NCBI GenBank assembly: GCA_025499625.1
Contig: JAFMVD010000033.1
Location: 1-64,000 of the forward strand
Length of the DNA stretch: 64,000 nt
Direction of reading: 5' to 3'
Source of the DNA: Carboxylicivirga fragile
GTDB taxonomy: Bacteria > Bacteroidota > Bacteroidia > Bacteroidales > Marinilabiliaceae
Part shown: positions 28,576 through 37,409 of the stretch, in pieces
How the letters are laid out: each line of letters opens with the position of its first letter
Numbering within the stretch: the first letter of the stretch is position 1
Notes under the pieces: model-generated
Databases searched by the model: none
Seen by the model: only the letters and a program-made list of their open reading frames with translations
Told to the model about the DNA's origin: nothing
Translations under genes and position numbers: made by a program

Positions 28576-28602
28576 GGTGTTAATTTTCTGATTTAATTAA
28601 TA

Positions 28603-28610
28603 CAAATGTA
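28603..28610 (-). promoter_or_regulatory. -7 promoter box of rex
   Basis: TACATTTG on the minus strand, 28 bases before the rex start, matches TAnnTTTG. Confidence 0.5.
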
Positions 28611-28698
28611 AAGTAAGTTTTTGAATGAGTAAGTGACTACTGCATAAAACTTCCCTAATTTACTTTATTTAATTAAGAATCCTAGAGGGGTAAATACA

Positions 28699-28725
28699 AA
28701 AAGCTTCCAAAACATGGAAGCTTTT
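28699..28725 (-). terminator. terminator of the tRNA-Val array
   Basis: 10-bp stem AAAAGCTTCC/GGAAGCTTTT with a 7-base loop, followed on the minus strand by TTTGTATTT. It lies 8 bases after the last tRNA-Val. Confidence 0.8.
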
Positions 28726-28732
28726 ATTAAAG

Positions 28733-28807
28733 TGGGCGATGAGGGAGTCGAACCCCCGACCCCTTGGGTGTAAACCAAGTGCTCTAAACCAACTGAGCTA
28801 ATCGCCC
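28733..28807 (-). tRNA. tRNA-Val (anticodon TAC), copy 3 of the array
   Basis: 75 bases. Acceptor GGGCGAT pairs with ATCGCCC, discriminator A, no encoded CCA. The anticodon loop TTTACAC gives TAC. Identical to the two other copies upstream. Confidence 0.96.
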
Positions 28808-28868
28808 TGATTTATTATCAGGTAATAATCCAATAATAACGTATAAAACAATTTTAATAAATTGTTAG

Positions 28869-28943
28869 TGGGCGATGAGGGAGTCGAACCCCCGACCCCT
28901 TGGGTGTAAACCAAGTGCTCTAAACCAACTGAGCTAATCGCCC
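28869..28943 (-). tRNA. tRNA-Val (anticodon TAC), copy 2 of the array
   Basis: Identical in sequence to the flanking copies. The 61-base spacer to the next copy begins like the other spacer (TGATTTATTATCAGGT), showing that the unit was duplicated in tandem. Confidence 0.96.
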
Positions 28944-29006
28944 TGATTTATTATCAGGTTATATTCCAATAATTACTTTTAAAAAACAATTTCATCAAAT
29001 TGCTAG

Positions 29007-29081
29007 TGGGCGATGAGGGAGTCGAACCCCCGACCCCTTGGGTGTAAACCAAGTGCTCTAAACCAACTGAGCTAATCGCCC
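29007..29081 (-). tRNA. tRNA-Val (anticodon TAC), copy 1 of the array
   Basis: First copy in the transcript, identical to the other two. A good promoter lies 30 bases upstream. Confidence 0.96.
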
Positions 29082-29110
29082 TTTTCTAAGATTTCTCCTG
29101 AAAAGCGATG

Positions 29111-29142
29111 CAAATGTATATCTCTTTTTTATCTCCTGCAAA
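29111..29142 (-). promoter_or_regulatory. promoter of the tRNA-Val array
   Basis: On the minus strand TTTG (29139-29142) is followed after 20 bases by TACATTTG (29111-29118). It is placed just after the folC stop. Confidence 0.7.
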
Positions 29143-29144
29143 TA

Positions 29145-30449
29145 TTAATTGCAGTTTTCTAATACATCAGCCACAATAAAAGTACTACCACCGATGAATA
29201 TCAAATCATTAAAGCCAGCATTTTTTCGAGCAGCACCCAATGCTTCCAAAGGATTTAAATAAATATCGCCCATTAATCCATATTCTTTGGCCATTATAGC
29301 TAATTTATCAGGCTTCATACTTCGAGGAATCGCTGCTTTTGTAAAATAATATTTAGCTCCATCTGGTAAAAGACTCATAACAGCGGCATGGTCTTTATCG
29401 TCAACCATTCCTATCACAATGTGCAGTTGCTTATGAGGTGTTAACTTAAGCTGATCCACAATTTGCTTAACACCTTCCGCGTTATGACCTGTATCACAAA
29501 CGATCAACGGATTATTATCCAATATTTGCCAACGCCCAAGCAAACCTGTTGATCCAACAACATTATTCAAGCCTTCATACAAATGCTTTTTACTAATTGC
29601 AAAACCACCCTCATTAAGAAGATTAATGGCAGACAATACGGTTACCACATTTTTTTGCTGATAAATGCCTAACAAGTCAAGTTTCAGGTTTTCATAAACA
29701 ACTTCTCCATTCTCATATACTTGAAACACCTGACGGTTATCGATTGAATTGGTAGCATAAGGAATTTCGTAAACTTTATCAGCAAAATACAAGTTTGCAC
29801 CCTTTTCTTTGGCTATGGCCTCAAAAACCTCCTTTGATTCAGGATGCGTTTCCCCAATAACCACAGGAATTTCTGACTTAATAATTCCTGCCTTTTCACC
29901 AGCTATTGATGTTATATCTGTTCCTAAAAAGCCTGTATGATCAAGACCAATATTAGTAATAATTGATAATTCTGGCTGAATAATATTGGTCGAATCTAAG
30001 CGTCCTCCCATCCCAACTTCCACAACTGCCACATCAACTTTCTCTTCCTTGAAATATTGCAAGGCCATTGCTACTGACATCTCAAAAAATGAAGGCTCTA
30101 ATTCTTCAATAATTGATTGATGATCATTCACAAAACCTACCACAGCCTCTTCAGTGATCATTTGTCCATCAACCCTAATACGCTCTCTAAAATCCTTTAA
30201 ATGAGGCGATGTATACAAACCTACTTTATAACCGGCCTTCTGCAAAACGGAAGCTAAACAATGCGACACTGAACCTTTACCATTTGTTCCTGCTACATGA
30301 ATTGTTTTATAGCTTGTATGGGGATGCCTAAAATAACGATCAAGCTCCTGAGTTGTGAACAAATCTGCCTTATACGCAGCTTTTCCTACTCGCTGATACA
30401 TTGGCAACTGCCCAAATAAAAAATCCAAAGTTTCTTTATACCCCTTCAT
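29145..30449 (-). CDS. folC: bifunctional folylpolyglutamate synthase/dihydrofolate synthase
   Basis: 434 residues. The enzyme adds Glu to dihydropteroate and to folates, using ATP. The P-loop HVAGTNGKGS is at residues 51-60, followed by GLYTSPHLKDFRERIRVDG. VEVGMGGRLDSTN and NIGLDHTGFLG give the second nucleotide and metal site. The C-terminal ligase domain includes CDTGHNAEG. It is a Mur-ligase relative; the YTSPHL phrase separates it from murF/murC. It stands alone. Confidence 0.96.
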   Translation of the reverse strand: MKGYKETLDFLFGQLPMYQRVGKAAYKADLFTTQELDRYFRHPHTSYKTIHVAGTNGKGSVSHCLASVLQKAGYKVGLYTSPHLKDFRERIRVDGQMITEEAVVGFVNDHQSIIEELEPSFFEMSVAMALQYFKEEKVDVAVVEVGMGGRLDSTNIIQPELSIITNIGLDHTGFLGTDITSIAGEKAGIIKSEIPVVIGETHPESKEVFEAIAKEKGANLYFADKVYEIPYATNSIDNRQVFQVYENGEVVYENLKLDLLGIYQQKNVVTVLSAINLLNEGGFAISKKHLYEGLNNVVGSTGLLGRWQILDNNPLIVCDTGHNAEGVKQIVDQLKLTPHKQLHIVIGMVDDKDHAAVMSLLPDGAKYYFTKAAIPRSMKPDKLAIMAKEYGLMGDIYLNPLEALGAARKNAGFNDLIFIGGSTFIVADVLENCN

Positions 30450-30530
30450 TTCTTTCTAAAATTATCAATGACATCGGTACTTTCAAGGCTTTTTTTATGT
30501 ATCTTTAGTTAAACACATAACCTTACTAAT

Positions 30531-31850
30531 ATGGCTAAAAAGATTTTTATCCTCGACACCAATGTTCTTTTACATGACCACAAATGTATATACAACTTTC
30601 AGGAAAATGATGTTATAATTCCAATAGTTGTTCTTGAAGAACTAGATAAATTCAAAAAAGGAAATGATTTAATTAACTTTCAAGCCCGAGAATTTGCACG
30701 CGATCTTGACAAATTAGCTGGCGAAAAGTTATTTAATGAAGGTATTAAATTAGGAAGTGGGCTAGGTAAACTATTTGTAACAACAGGCAAACCAAGCCCC
30801 GAAGTAATGAAGGAATCGTTCAGTGAAAACACAGCAGATCATCGAATCCTCGCCATCACACTTCATGTAAAATCAAAATTCCCAAGACGCCAAACAACAC
30901 TAATAACGAAGGACATTAACCTTCGTCTTAAAGCAAAATCGCTAGGCCTAAATTCGGAGGATTACGAAAACGATAAGGTCAAAGACATCGATGTACTAAG
31001 CCATGGTGTTGCCATTCATGAAGACTTTGACAAGCAACTAATCGAAGCCCTTTATCAGCATCAGGGCATACCTGTTACAGAGTTTCCTTCCGATGAGGAT
31101 TTACCACCCAATCAATACTTTGTTTTAAGAAATGGTAACCAAAGCGTTCTTGCATTTAACGATGTTGCCAGCGGCTTAATAAAACGCGTAGAGAAACACA
31201 GCGCCTATGGAATAGAACCTCGCAACGCAGAACAAACCTTCTCATTGGATGCTTTGTTAAATCCGGAAATCCGCCTTGTTTCCTTATCGGGAAAGGCCGG
31301 TACCGGAAAAACATTATTGGCACTTGCCGCGGCCTTGCAACAAAATAAAATGTATAGCCAGATACTTTTGGCTCGACCAATTGTACCGCTTGCCAACAAG
31401 GACTTAGGTTTCCTACCTGGTGATGTAAACGACAAAATTGGCCCATACATGCAACCGCTATTCGATAATTTGGGAGTAATTAAAAGTCGATTTAAATCAT
31501 CGAGCAAAGAAATAAACCGTTTAGATGAAATGCTTAAAAACGAGCAATTACTCATTACGCCCTTAGCTTATATTCGTGGGCGAAGCCTTTCCGATGCTTT
31601 TTTCATTGTGGATGAAGCTCAAAACCTAACACCCCATGAAGTAAAAACAATAATTACACGTGCTGGAGAAGGCACTAAGATGATATTCACTGGCGATGTT
31701 CAACAAATTGATTCTCCATATCTGGACATGACATCTAACGGGCTTGCCTATCTGACCGATAAGATGCGAGGGCAGGATATTTTTGCACATATTAATCTGG
31801 TCAAAGGCGAAAGAAGTTATTTAGCAGAATTAGCGTCCAATTTATTATAA
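30531..31850 (+). CDS. PhoH-family ATPase with N-terminal PIN domain (PhoH2 type)
   Basis: 439 residues. An N-terminal PIN RNase domain (residues 1-150) starts with KIFILDTNVLLHD and has acidic residues in VVLEELDKFKKG and ITKDINLR. The C-terminal PhoH domain has Walker A GKAGTGKT at 254-261 and Walker B AFFIVDEAQNLTPHE near 355-370. PIN-PhoH proteins are RNA helicase/ribonucleases. The gene is divergent from folC and ends in a terminator. A phoH symbol is often used but the PIN fusion makes it a distinct subgroup. Confidence 0.93.
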   Translation: MAKKIFILDTNVLLHDHKCIYNFQENDVIIPIVVLEELDKFKKGNDLINFQAREFARDLDKLAGEKLFNEGIKLGSGLGKLFVTTGKPSPEVMKESFSENTADHRILAITLHVKSKFPRRQTTLITKDINLRLKAKSLGLNSEDYENDKVKDIDVLSHGVAIHEDFDKQLIEALYQHQGIPVTEFPSDEDLPPNQYFVLRNGNQSVLAFNDVASGLIKRVEKHSAYGIEPRNAEQTFSLDALLNPEIRLVSLSGKAGTGKTLLALAAALQQNKMYSQILLARPIVPLANKDLGFLPGDVNDKIGPYMQPLFDNLGVIKSRFKSSSKEINRLDEMLKNEQLLITPLAYIRGRSLSDAFFIVDEAQNLTPHEVKTIITRAGEGTKMIFTGDVQQIDSPYLDMTSNGLAYLTDKMRGQDIFAHINLVKGERSYLAELASNLL

Positions 31851-31860
31851 AACACTAAGC

Positions 31861-31890
31861 TCGAGCTTAGATATCCTTTTCTAAGCTCGA
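31861..31890 (+). terminator. terminator after the PhoH-PIN gene
   Basis: 10-bp stem TCGAGCTTAG/CTAAGCTCGA with a 10-base loop, followed by TTATTCCCTT. It begins 11 bases after the stop. Confidence 0.7.
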
Positions 31891-31928
31891 TTATTCCCTT
31901 CTCTCATCATATTTCAACGACTTTTTCC

Positions 31929-31936
31929 TAATTTTG
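31929..31936 (+). promoter_or_regulatory. -7 promoter box of mtaB
   Basis: TAATTTTG, 21 bases before the mtaB ATG, matches TAnnTTTG. The short leader is typical of Bacteroidota. Confidence 0.5.
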
Positions 31937-31957
31937 CAGCCTTAAATAATTTGGTGC

Positions 31958-33280
31958 ATGATTGATCAGTCGGTATTTGAAAACAAGAAAGTTGCGTTCC
32001 ACACATTTGGTTGTAAATTAAATTTTAGCGAAACATCAACGGTTGCTAGATCGATGATGGAAGCTGGATTTACGAAAGTCAACCTTTCTGAATCGGCCGA
32101 TGTCTATGTCTTTAACACCTGCTCAGTTACCGAACTAGCTGATAAAAAATGCAAACAAGTCATTAAAAAAGCCATCCGCCAAAACCCAGATGCCTTTATT
32201 GTGGTGACCGGCTGTTTTGCTCAGTTAAAACCCGAAGATGTTTCAAATATAGAAGGCGTTGACCTGGTGCTTGGTTCAAATGAAAAATTTGACATCCTTG
32301 AGTTCATGAACAGTTGTGACAAGCAAAATCAACCACAAATTCATGCTGGAGAAATAAGAACCAATAAAAACTTTCAACCATCTTATTCATTTGGCGACCG
32401 AACAAGATGTTTCTTGAAAGTTCAGGATGGTTGTGATTATTATTGCTCCTATTGCACCATTCCATTTGCGCGTGGCAGGAGCCGTAGCGACACAATTGAA
32501 AACACGCTAAAACAGGCGCAACAAGCAGCTAATGCAGGTGCTAAAGAAATTATCTTAACAGGTGTAAATATTGGCGATTTTGGTAAAGAAAACAAGGAAT
32601 CATTTCTCGACTTAATTAAAGAGTTGGATAAAATAGAAACCATCGAACGCTTCCGAATTTCATCCATCGAGCCCAATTTATTAACGGATGAAATAATTGA
32701 ATTTGTTGCCCAATCAAAGCGTTTCATGCCACATTTTCACATTCCGCTCCAATCAGGATCTGATAAGATACTAAAACTTATGAAGCGCAAATATGACACA
32801 CAACTCTTTAAATCAAAGATAAATACCATTAAGCAAATAATTCCATCTGCATTTATTGGAGTTGATGTAATAGTTGGGGTGCGCGGTGAGTCAAACAAAG
32901 ACTTTGAAACAACAAAACTCTTATTAAAAAATTTGGACATCACTCAACTACACGTCTTTACCTACTCGGAGCGCCCCAACACACAAGCTTTAAAAATTGA
33001 TGATGTCGTTCCCATTGGAGTTCGAAAAGAGAGAAGTAAAATTTTACACCAGCTATCCGACAAAAAAACAAAGGCTTTTTATAAAAAGCACATTGGGCAA
33101 GAAGCTACTATTCTTTTCGAAAAAGCCGAAAACAATGGCTATATGTCAGGCTATTCATCCAACTACATTAAAGCTGAAATTAAATACGATGAAGCATTGG
33201 TGAACAAGCTGGTAACAGTCAAATTTAAAAATCTGTCTCTCGACGATATGTGCATCACCTCAACCCCGCTAGAAATCTAA
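31958..33280 (+). CDS. mtaB: tRNA (t6A37) C2-methylthiotransferase MtaB
   Basis: 440 residues. This radical-SAM enzyme converts t6A37 to ms2t6A in tRNAs reading ANN codons. The N-terminal MTTase domain has cluster cysteines in TFGCKLN, NTCSVTE and TGCFAQ. The radical-SAM motif is at Cys159, Cys163 and Cys166 (CDYYCSYC). A C-terminal TRAM-like region ends the protein. The VFNTCSVTELADKKC pattern matches MtaB rather than MiaB or RimO. It begins a run with suhB-type, acyltransferase and glycosyltransferase genes. Confidence 0.95.
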   Translation: MIDQSVFENKKVAFHTFGCKLNFSETSTVARSMMEAGFTKVNLSESADVYVFNTCSVTELADKKCKQVIKKAIRQNPDAFIVVTGCFAQLKPEDVSNIEGVDLVLGSNEKFDILEFMNSCDKQNQPQIHAGEIRTNKNFQPSYSFGDRTRCFLKVQDGCDYYCSYCTIPFARGRSRSDTIENTLKQAQQAANAGAKEIILTGVNIGDFGKENKESFLDLIKELDKIETIERFRISSIEPNLLTDEIIEFVAQSKRFMPHFHIPLQSGSDKILKLMKRKYDTQLFKSKINTIKQIIPSAFIGVDVIVGVRGESNKDFETTKLLLKNLDITQLHVFTYSERPNTQALKIDDVVPIGVRKERSKILHQLSDKKTKAFYKKHIGQEATILFEKAENNGYMSGYSSNYIKAEIKYDEALVNKLVTVKFKNLSLDDMCITSTPLEI

Positions 33281-33282
33281 GT

Positions 33283-34074
33283 ATGAATTACGAAGAAATT
33301 TGTCAAGAAGTCTGTCGCATTGCCAAAACCACAGGAGGCTTCATCAAGCAAGAACGCGAAAAAGCTCAACTTAATATTGAAACAAAAGGGCTAAATGATT
33401 TTGTTACTCATGTAGACAAGGCTTCGGAAGAACTGATCGTAGAACAGCTACAAGCTTTATTGCCAGATGCAGGTTTTATAGTTGAAGAAGGAACTAAAAC
33501 ACAAAAAGGCGACACATATAATTGGATAGTTGATCCCATCGATGGCACTACCAATTTCATTCATGGTTTGGCACCATTTGCAATTAGTATTGCTCTGCAA
33601 GAAAAGGGTGAAACGGTTGTTGGCGTGGTGTATGAAATGGGACTCAACGAATGTTTCTATTCCTGGAAGGGAGGCAATGCCTATTTAAACAAAAGTCGAA
33701 TAAAGGTATCAAATGCAAAAACCGTTTCCGACAGCCTGATTGCTACCGGATTTCCCTACAGTAACTATTCGCGCATGGAAGCTTTTCTGAAATCGCTCAC
33801 CTACTTCATGGAAAACTCACACGGCATACGACGACTAGGCTCAGCAGCAACCGATTTAGCATACGTTGCTTGTGGCCGACTCGATTCCTTTTACGAATAC
33901 GACCTTAAACCATGGGATGTGGCAGCAGGAGCATTTCTTGTGCAACAAGCCGGTGGCCAGGTATGTGATTTCACAAAAGAAAATAATTACCTCTTCGGCA
34001 AAGAAATTGTTGCTTCAAATAATGCTACCTTTGAAGAATTTAGTACAATAGTGAATCAAATAATGACAAAATAA
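33283..34074 (+). CDS. suhB: inositol monophosphatase family protein
   Basis: 263 residues from the ATG at 33283, two bases after the mtaB stop. An upstream ATG at 33250 would add 11 residues inside mtaB and is not needed. Metal and substrate motifs are visible: FIVEEGT, VDPIDGTTNFIHG near residues 82-95, and WDVAAGAFLVQQAGG near 210-224. The family removes phosphate from inositol phosphates or related sugars. The next gene starts within its stop codon (TAATG). Confidence 0.92.
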   Translation: MNYEEICQEVCRIAKTTGGFIKQEREKAQLNIETKGLNDFVTHVDKASEELIVEQLQALLPDAGFIVEEGTKTQKGDTYNWIVDPIDGTTNFIHGLAPFAISIALQEKGETVVGVVYEMGLNECFYSWKGGNAYLNKSRIKVSNAKTVSDSLIATGFPYSNYSRMEAFLKSLTYFMENSHGIRRLGSAATDLAYVACGRLDSFYEYDLKPWDVAAGAFLVQQAGGQVCDFTKENNYLFGKEIVASNNATFEEFSTIVNQIMTK

Positions 34075-34970
34075 TGCAAGCGATCTTTAATTATATAATA
34101 ATTGGACTTCTCTGGCTAGTAAGCTTACTTCCATTAAGAGTATTATACATTTTTTCCAATTTATTCTGCCACATCATTCGATTGATAGGCTACAGAAGAA
34201 CTGTTATCAATGAAAACCTTCGCTACTCATTCCCTGATAAAAGCGCGGAGGAAATCAGGTCAATTAGACTGAAGTTTTATAGCCATTTATGCGACTTATT
34301 CTTCGAAACCATCAAAATTCAAAACATGTCGGAGAAAGAAATGCGTCGACGGGTAAAACTAAATAATTTTGAGTACGTCCATCAATGTTACGATAATGGC
34401 AAAGACATAATTGGAGTAACAGCGCATTATGGCAATTGGGAATGGTTCCCTAGCATGAAATTACACATTAAAGCAACAGGTGTAAATGTTTATCGTCCGC
34501 TTAAAAATAAGTATTTTGATAGATACATGCTCCGCCTAAGAAGCAAATGGGGCACGGTTAATTTCAATATGAGATCAACCTTTAAAGAGGTTATCAAATT
34601 AAAAAGAAAAAACGAACGTTTTTTTATAGGTTTGGTTGCGGATCAGTCCCCAGGACTACCTGAAATTCAATATTGGACCCAATTCCTTAACCAGAATACA
34701 GCCGTATTAACAGGCCCTGAAAAAATGGCAAAACTGACGAAATCGCCTGTTGTATATGTAAACATGAGAAAAATAAAAAGGGGCTATTACGAAATTGATA
34801 TTATCCCTTTAATGGAAGACAGTGCTTCCTCCGCTGAAAATGAAATAACTGATCTATACATTAAACACCTTGAGTCTGTTATTATTGACAAGCCAGAGTA
34901 TTGGCTCTGGTCGCATAAGCGATGGAAATATTCAAAACAAAGAGTAATAAAAACTGACGCTAACAATTAA
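34074..34970 (+). CDS. lysophospholipid/lipid A acyltransferase (LpxL/HtrB family)
   Basis: 298 residues with an N-terminal membrane helix (about 8-28). The acyltransferase motif is HYGNWEW near residues 116-122 (HX4E). Later FIGLVADQSPG and the RP(L) context match the lipid A late acyltransferase family. It transfers an acyl chain to lipid A or to an aminolipid precursor at the inner membrane. The start overlaps the previous stop by one base, and a glycosyltransferase follows 4 bases later, suggesting an envelope operon. Confidence 0.9.
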   Translation: MQAIFNYIIIGLLWLVSLLPLRVLYIFSNLFCHIIRLIGYRRTVINENLRYSFPDKSAEEIRSIRLKFYSHLCDLFFETIKIQNMSEKEMRRRVKLNNFEYVHQCYDNGKDIIGVTAHYGNWEWFPSMKLHIKATGVNVYRPLKNKYFDRYMLRLRSKWGTVNFNMRSTFKEVIKLKRKNERFFIGLVADQSPGLPEIQYWTQFLNQNTAVLTGPEKMAKLTKSPVVYVNMRKIKRGYYEIDIIPLMEDSASSAENEITDLYIKHLESVIIDKPEYWLWSHKRWKYSKQRVIKTDANN

Positions 34971-34974
34971 ATGC

Positions 34975-36009
34975 ATGAGCAAAACAGCTGTAGTTATACT
35001 TAACTGGAATGGGCGTCATTTATTGGAAGAATTCCTTCCTGTTGTAATACAAAATTCCAGTCATTCAGATGTTGAAATTATCGTAGCTGATAATGCTTCA
35101 AGCGACGACAGCTTGGCATTTATTAATGACGTATTCCCTTTTATCAGAACCATTACCTTAGATAAAAACTACGGTTTTGCTGGCGGCTATAACAAAGCAC
35201 TTAAAGAAATTGATGCTGATTATTTCCTCTTGCTAAATAGTGATATTGCACCTGAGAAAGGCTGGTTATTACCATTAATATCCGCAATGGACTCTGATGA
35301 AAAACTTGCAGCTTGCATGCCCAAAATCAGAGCTCAGAAACAACCCACTATGTTTGAATACGCAGGAGCATCAGGAGGATACATTGATCTCTTTGGATAC
35401 CCCTTTTGCCGTGGTCGCATTCTTAATGAAATTGAAGAAGACAAGGGACAGTACAATGAGGAGCTACCCGTTTTTTGGGCTACTGGAGCAGCACTTATGA
35501 TTCGAGCTAAACTATACCATGAAGTTGGCGGTTTAGACGAATCGTTTTTTGCTCACATGGAAGAAATTGATCTTTGCTGGCGCATCAAAAATAGGGGTTA
35601 TGATATCAAAGTGTGCCCCAAGTCTGAAGTCCTGCATGTTGGGGGTGCTACACTCGACATGCAACACCCCCGAAAAACATTTCTGAATTTCAGAAATAAT
35701 TTAGTGATGCTTGTTAAAAACCTACCATCCTGGAAATTATTCACCATATTATTTCTAAGAATGATATTGGATGGAGTTGCTGCCTTACACTTTTTAATAA
35801 AAGGCGAATTCAGACACTTTAAAGCCGTTTTTTCAGCTCACATGTCATTCTATTCACGATTACCTCAAAGCATTAAAAAAAGACGCAGTCTAAAGCCTTT
35901 GCGCACACATAATAATCACAAAGAAATCTACCCTCAAAGTATTATTTGGGCATTTTACCTAAAGAAATTAAGACGCTTCAGTGAACTTAAACACTTTCAC
36001 CTGAAATAG
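34975..36009 (+). CDS. family 2 glycosyltransferase
   Basis: 344 residues. GT-A fold: VVILNWNGRHLLEEFLP at the N terminus, VADNASSDDS near 37-46, the DXD-like YFLLLNSDIAP near 83-93, and ATGAALMIR plus HMEEIDLCWRIKNRG near 165-210. This is the rhamnosyltransferase-like group acting on cell-surface glycans. It closes the mtaB-suhB-acyltransferase run and converges with murF (6-base gap). Confidence 0.93.
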   Translation: MSKTAVVILNWNGRHLLEEFLPVVIQNSSHSDVEIIVADNASSDDSLAFINDVFPFIRTITLDKNYGFAGGYNKALKEIDADYFLLLNSDIAPEKGWLLPLISAMDSDEKLAACMPKIRAQKQPTMFEYAGASGGYIDLFGYPFCRGRILNEIEEDKGQYNEELPVFWATGAALMIRAKLYHEVGGLDESFFAHMEEIDLCWRIKNRGYDIKVCPKSEVLHVGGATLDMQHPRKTFLNFRNNLVMLVKNLPSWKLFTILFLRMILDGVAALHFLIKGEFRHFKAVFSAHMSFYSRLPQSIKKRRSLKPLRTHNNHKEIYPQSIIWAFYLKKLRRFSELKHFHLK

Positions 36010-36015
36010 CTATTT

Positions 36016-37311
36016 TTACAGATATGGAAGAATCTCTTCTAATTTATTACTTCTCGATCCTTTAATAAGAATATAGGAATCGCTTAACTTCTCGCTCTGC
36101 AAACTTAAAATCAGACTCTTATTATCTGGAAACAACCTCATATTTGGAGTTAATGCATTATCATTAAACTCTTCACCAATTAAGATTACTTTCTCATAAT
36201 TACCAGATTGAATCAAAGAAAGCAATTTCGCATGTTCAGCATTGGAATCCTCCCCCATCTCTTTCATTCCACCAATCACAATCACCTTATTCGCTTCTTC
36301 AATTTCATTAAAATTTTCTAATGCCACTTCCATACTTGATGGGTTGGCATTATAGGCATCCATAATAATTCGATTATTTTTAGTCTTAATAAATTGCGAA
36401 CGATTATTGCTTGGTGTATAATCAGCTATAGCTTTATTAATCTCATATTTCTCCACCTTAAAATAAGATCCTACAGCTATCGCAGCCAAAATATTCTCCA
36501 GATTATAACCACCAATAAGTTTCGTATCAACATTACTTAGCAAGCCCTCATCCTCAAGCTCCCAATCGAGTGAAACAAATGGATTAACTGCAGTAAGCGA
36601 TGCTTGCACAATACCATTTTTGCCATAGTAAAAACGCCGATCAACCTCTTCAGCCATCTCCATTAAATACGCATTACCTCGATTTATGAAAATTAAACCA
36701 TTCTTTGAAGCTATGTAATCATACATCTCTCCCTTGGCTTTGCGAACCCCTTCAAACGAACCAAAACCTTCAAGGTGTGCTTTACCCACATTAGTTATCA
36801 AACCATAATTTGGCTCAGCAATCTCACACAACAAGTCTATTTCATTCACATGATTGGCTCCCATTTCAACGACTCCAAGCTCCACATTTTCATCCATTGA
36901 TAACAATGTTAAAGGAACTCCGATGTGATTATTAAAATTACCAGCCGTTGCCTTAATTCTATATTTCTTAGATAATACGGCAGCCAACAGTTCTTTGGTC
37001 GTTGTTTTTCCATTGGTTCCTGTAATAGCAATGATAGGAATATTTAATTTTCGCCTATGGTGATTTGCCAAGGCTTGAAGTGTTTCGAGGGTATCATCAA
37101 CCACAAATACATTATCCATACCAACAAGTGATTGGTCACTAGCAATGGCAAATGCAGCACCCTTAGCGAGTACATCCTTCACATATTTATTACCATCAAA
37201 GCGATCTCCTTTAAGTGCCACAAACATGGAATTTTTCTCGCATTTACGACTATCTGTAGATATGCTGGAACTCTGTAAAAATGCCTTATAAATATCTTCG
37301 AGCTGACTCAT
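36016..37311 (-). CDS. murF: UDP-N-acetylmuramoyl-tripeptide-D-alanyl-D-alanine ligase
   Basis: 431 residues. MurF adds D-Ala-D-Ala to the peptidoglycan precursor in the cytoplasm. N-terminal domain with STDSRK and FVALKGDRFDGN (residues 18-41). P-loop GTNGKTTT at 98-105. Then NNHIGVPLTLL, EMGANH and the C-terminal DAYNANPSSME and VIGGMKEMG motifs. It lies downstream of gldJ, with a terminator between them, an order known from other T9SS-bearing Bacteroidota. Confidence 0.96.
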   Translation of the reverse strand: MSQLEDIYKAFLQSSSISTDSRKCEKNSMFVALKGDRFDGNKYVKDVLAKGAAFAIASDQSLVGMDNVFVVDDTLETLQALANHHRRKLNIPIIAITGTNGKTTTKELLAAVLSKKYRIKATAGNFNNHIGVPLTLLSMDENVELGVVEMGANHVNEIDLLCEIAEPNYGLITNVGKAHLEGFGSFEGVRKAKGEMYDYIASKNGLIFINRGNAYLMEMAEEVDRRFYYGKNGIVQASLTAVNPFVSLDWELEDEGLLSNVDTKLIGGYNLENILAAIAVGSYFKVEKYEINKAIADYTPSNNRSQFIKTKNNRIIMDAYNANPSSMEVALENFNEIEEANKVIVIGGMKEMGEDSNAEHAKLLSLIQSGNYEKVILIGEEFNDNALTPNMRLFPDNKSLILSLQSEKLSDSYILIKGSRSNKLEEILPYL

Positions 37312-37356
37312 TTGACTTGTTTTGGTATTAACTATAAAAAAACAAAAATAAAAAAA

Positions 37357-37381
37357 GAGGTTGACTTATAAAGTCAACCTC
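37357..37381 (-). terminator. terminator between gldJ and murF
   Basis: Perfect 11-bp stem GAGGTTGACTT/AAGTCAACCTC with loop ATA, followed by T6 on the minus strand. Confidence 0.88.
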
Positions 37382-37409
37382 TCATTATATTGAAATATTA
37401 AATTCCTTA

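Noticed and set aside
28733-29081. CRISPR-like regular repeat
   Set aside because: The three repeats are 75-base tRNA-Val genes, not short repeats with unique spacers.
31156-31555. Two minus-strand frames inside the PhoH-PIN gene
   Set aside because: Antisense to the conserved ATPase domain; no start signals or family features.
33250-33282. Upstream start for the inositol monophosphatase gene inside mtaB
   Set aside because: The ATG at 33283 just after the mtaB stop gives the normal family N terminus.
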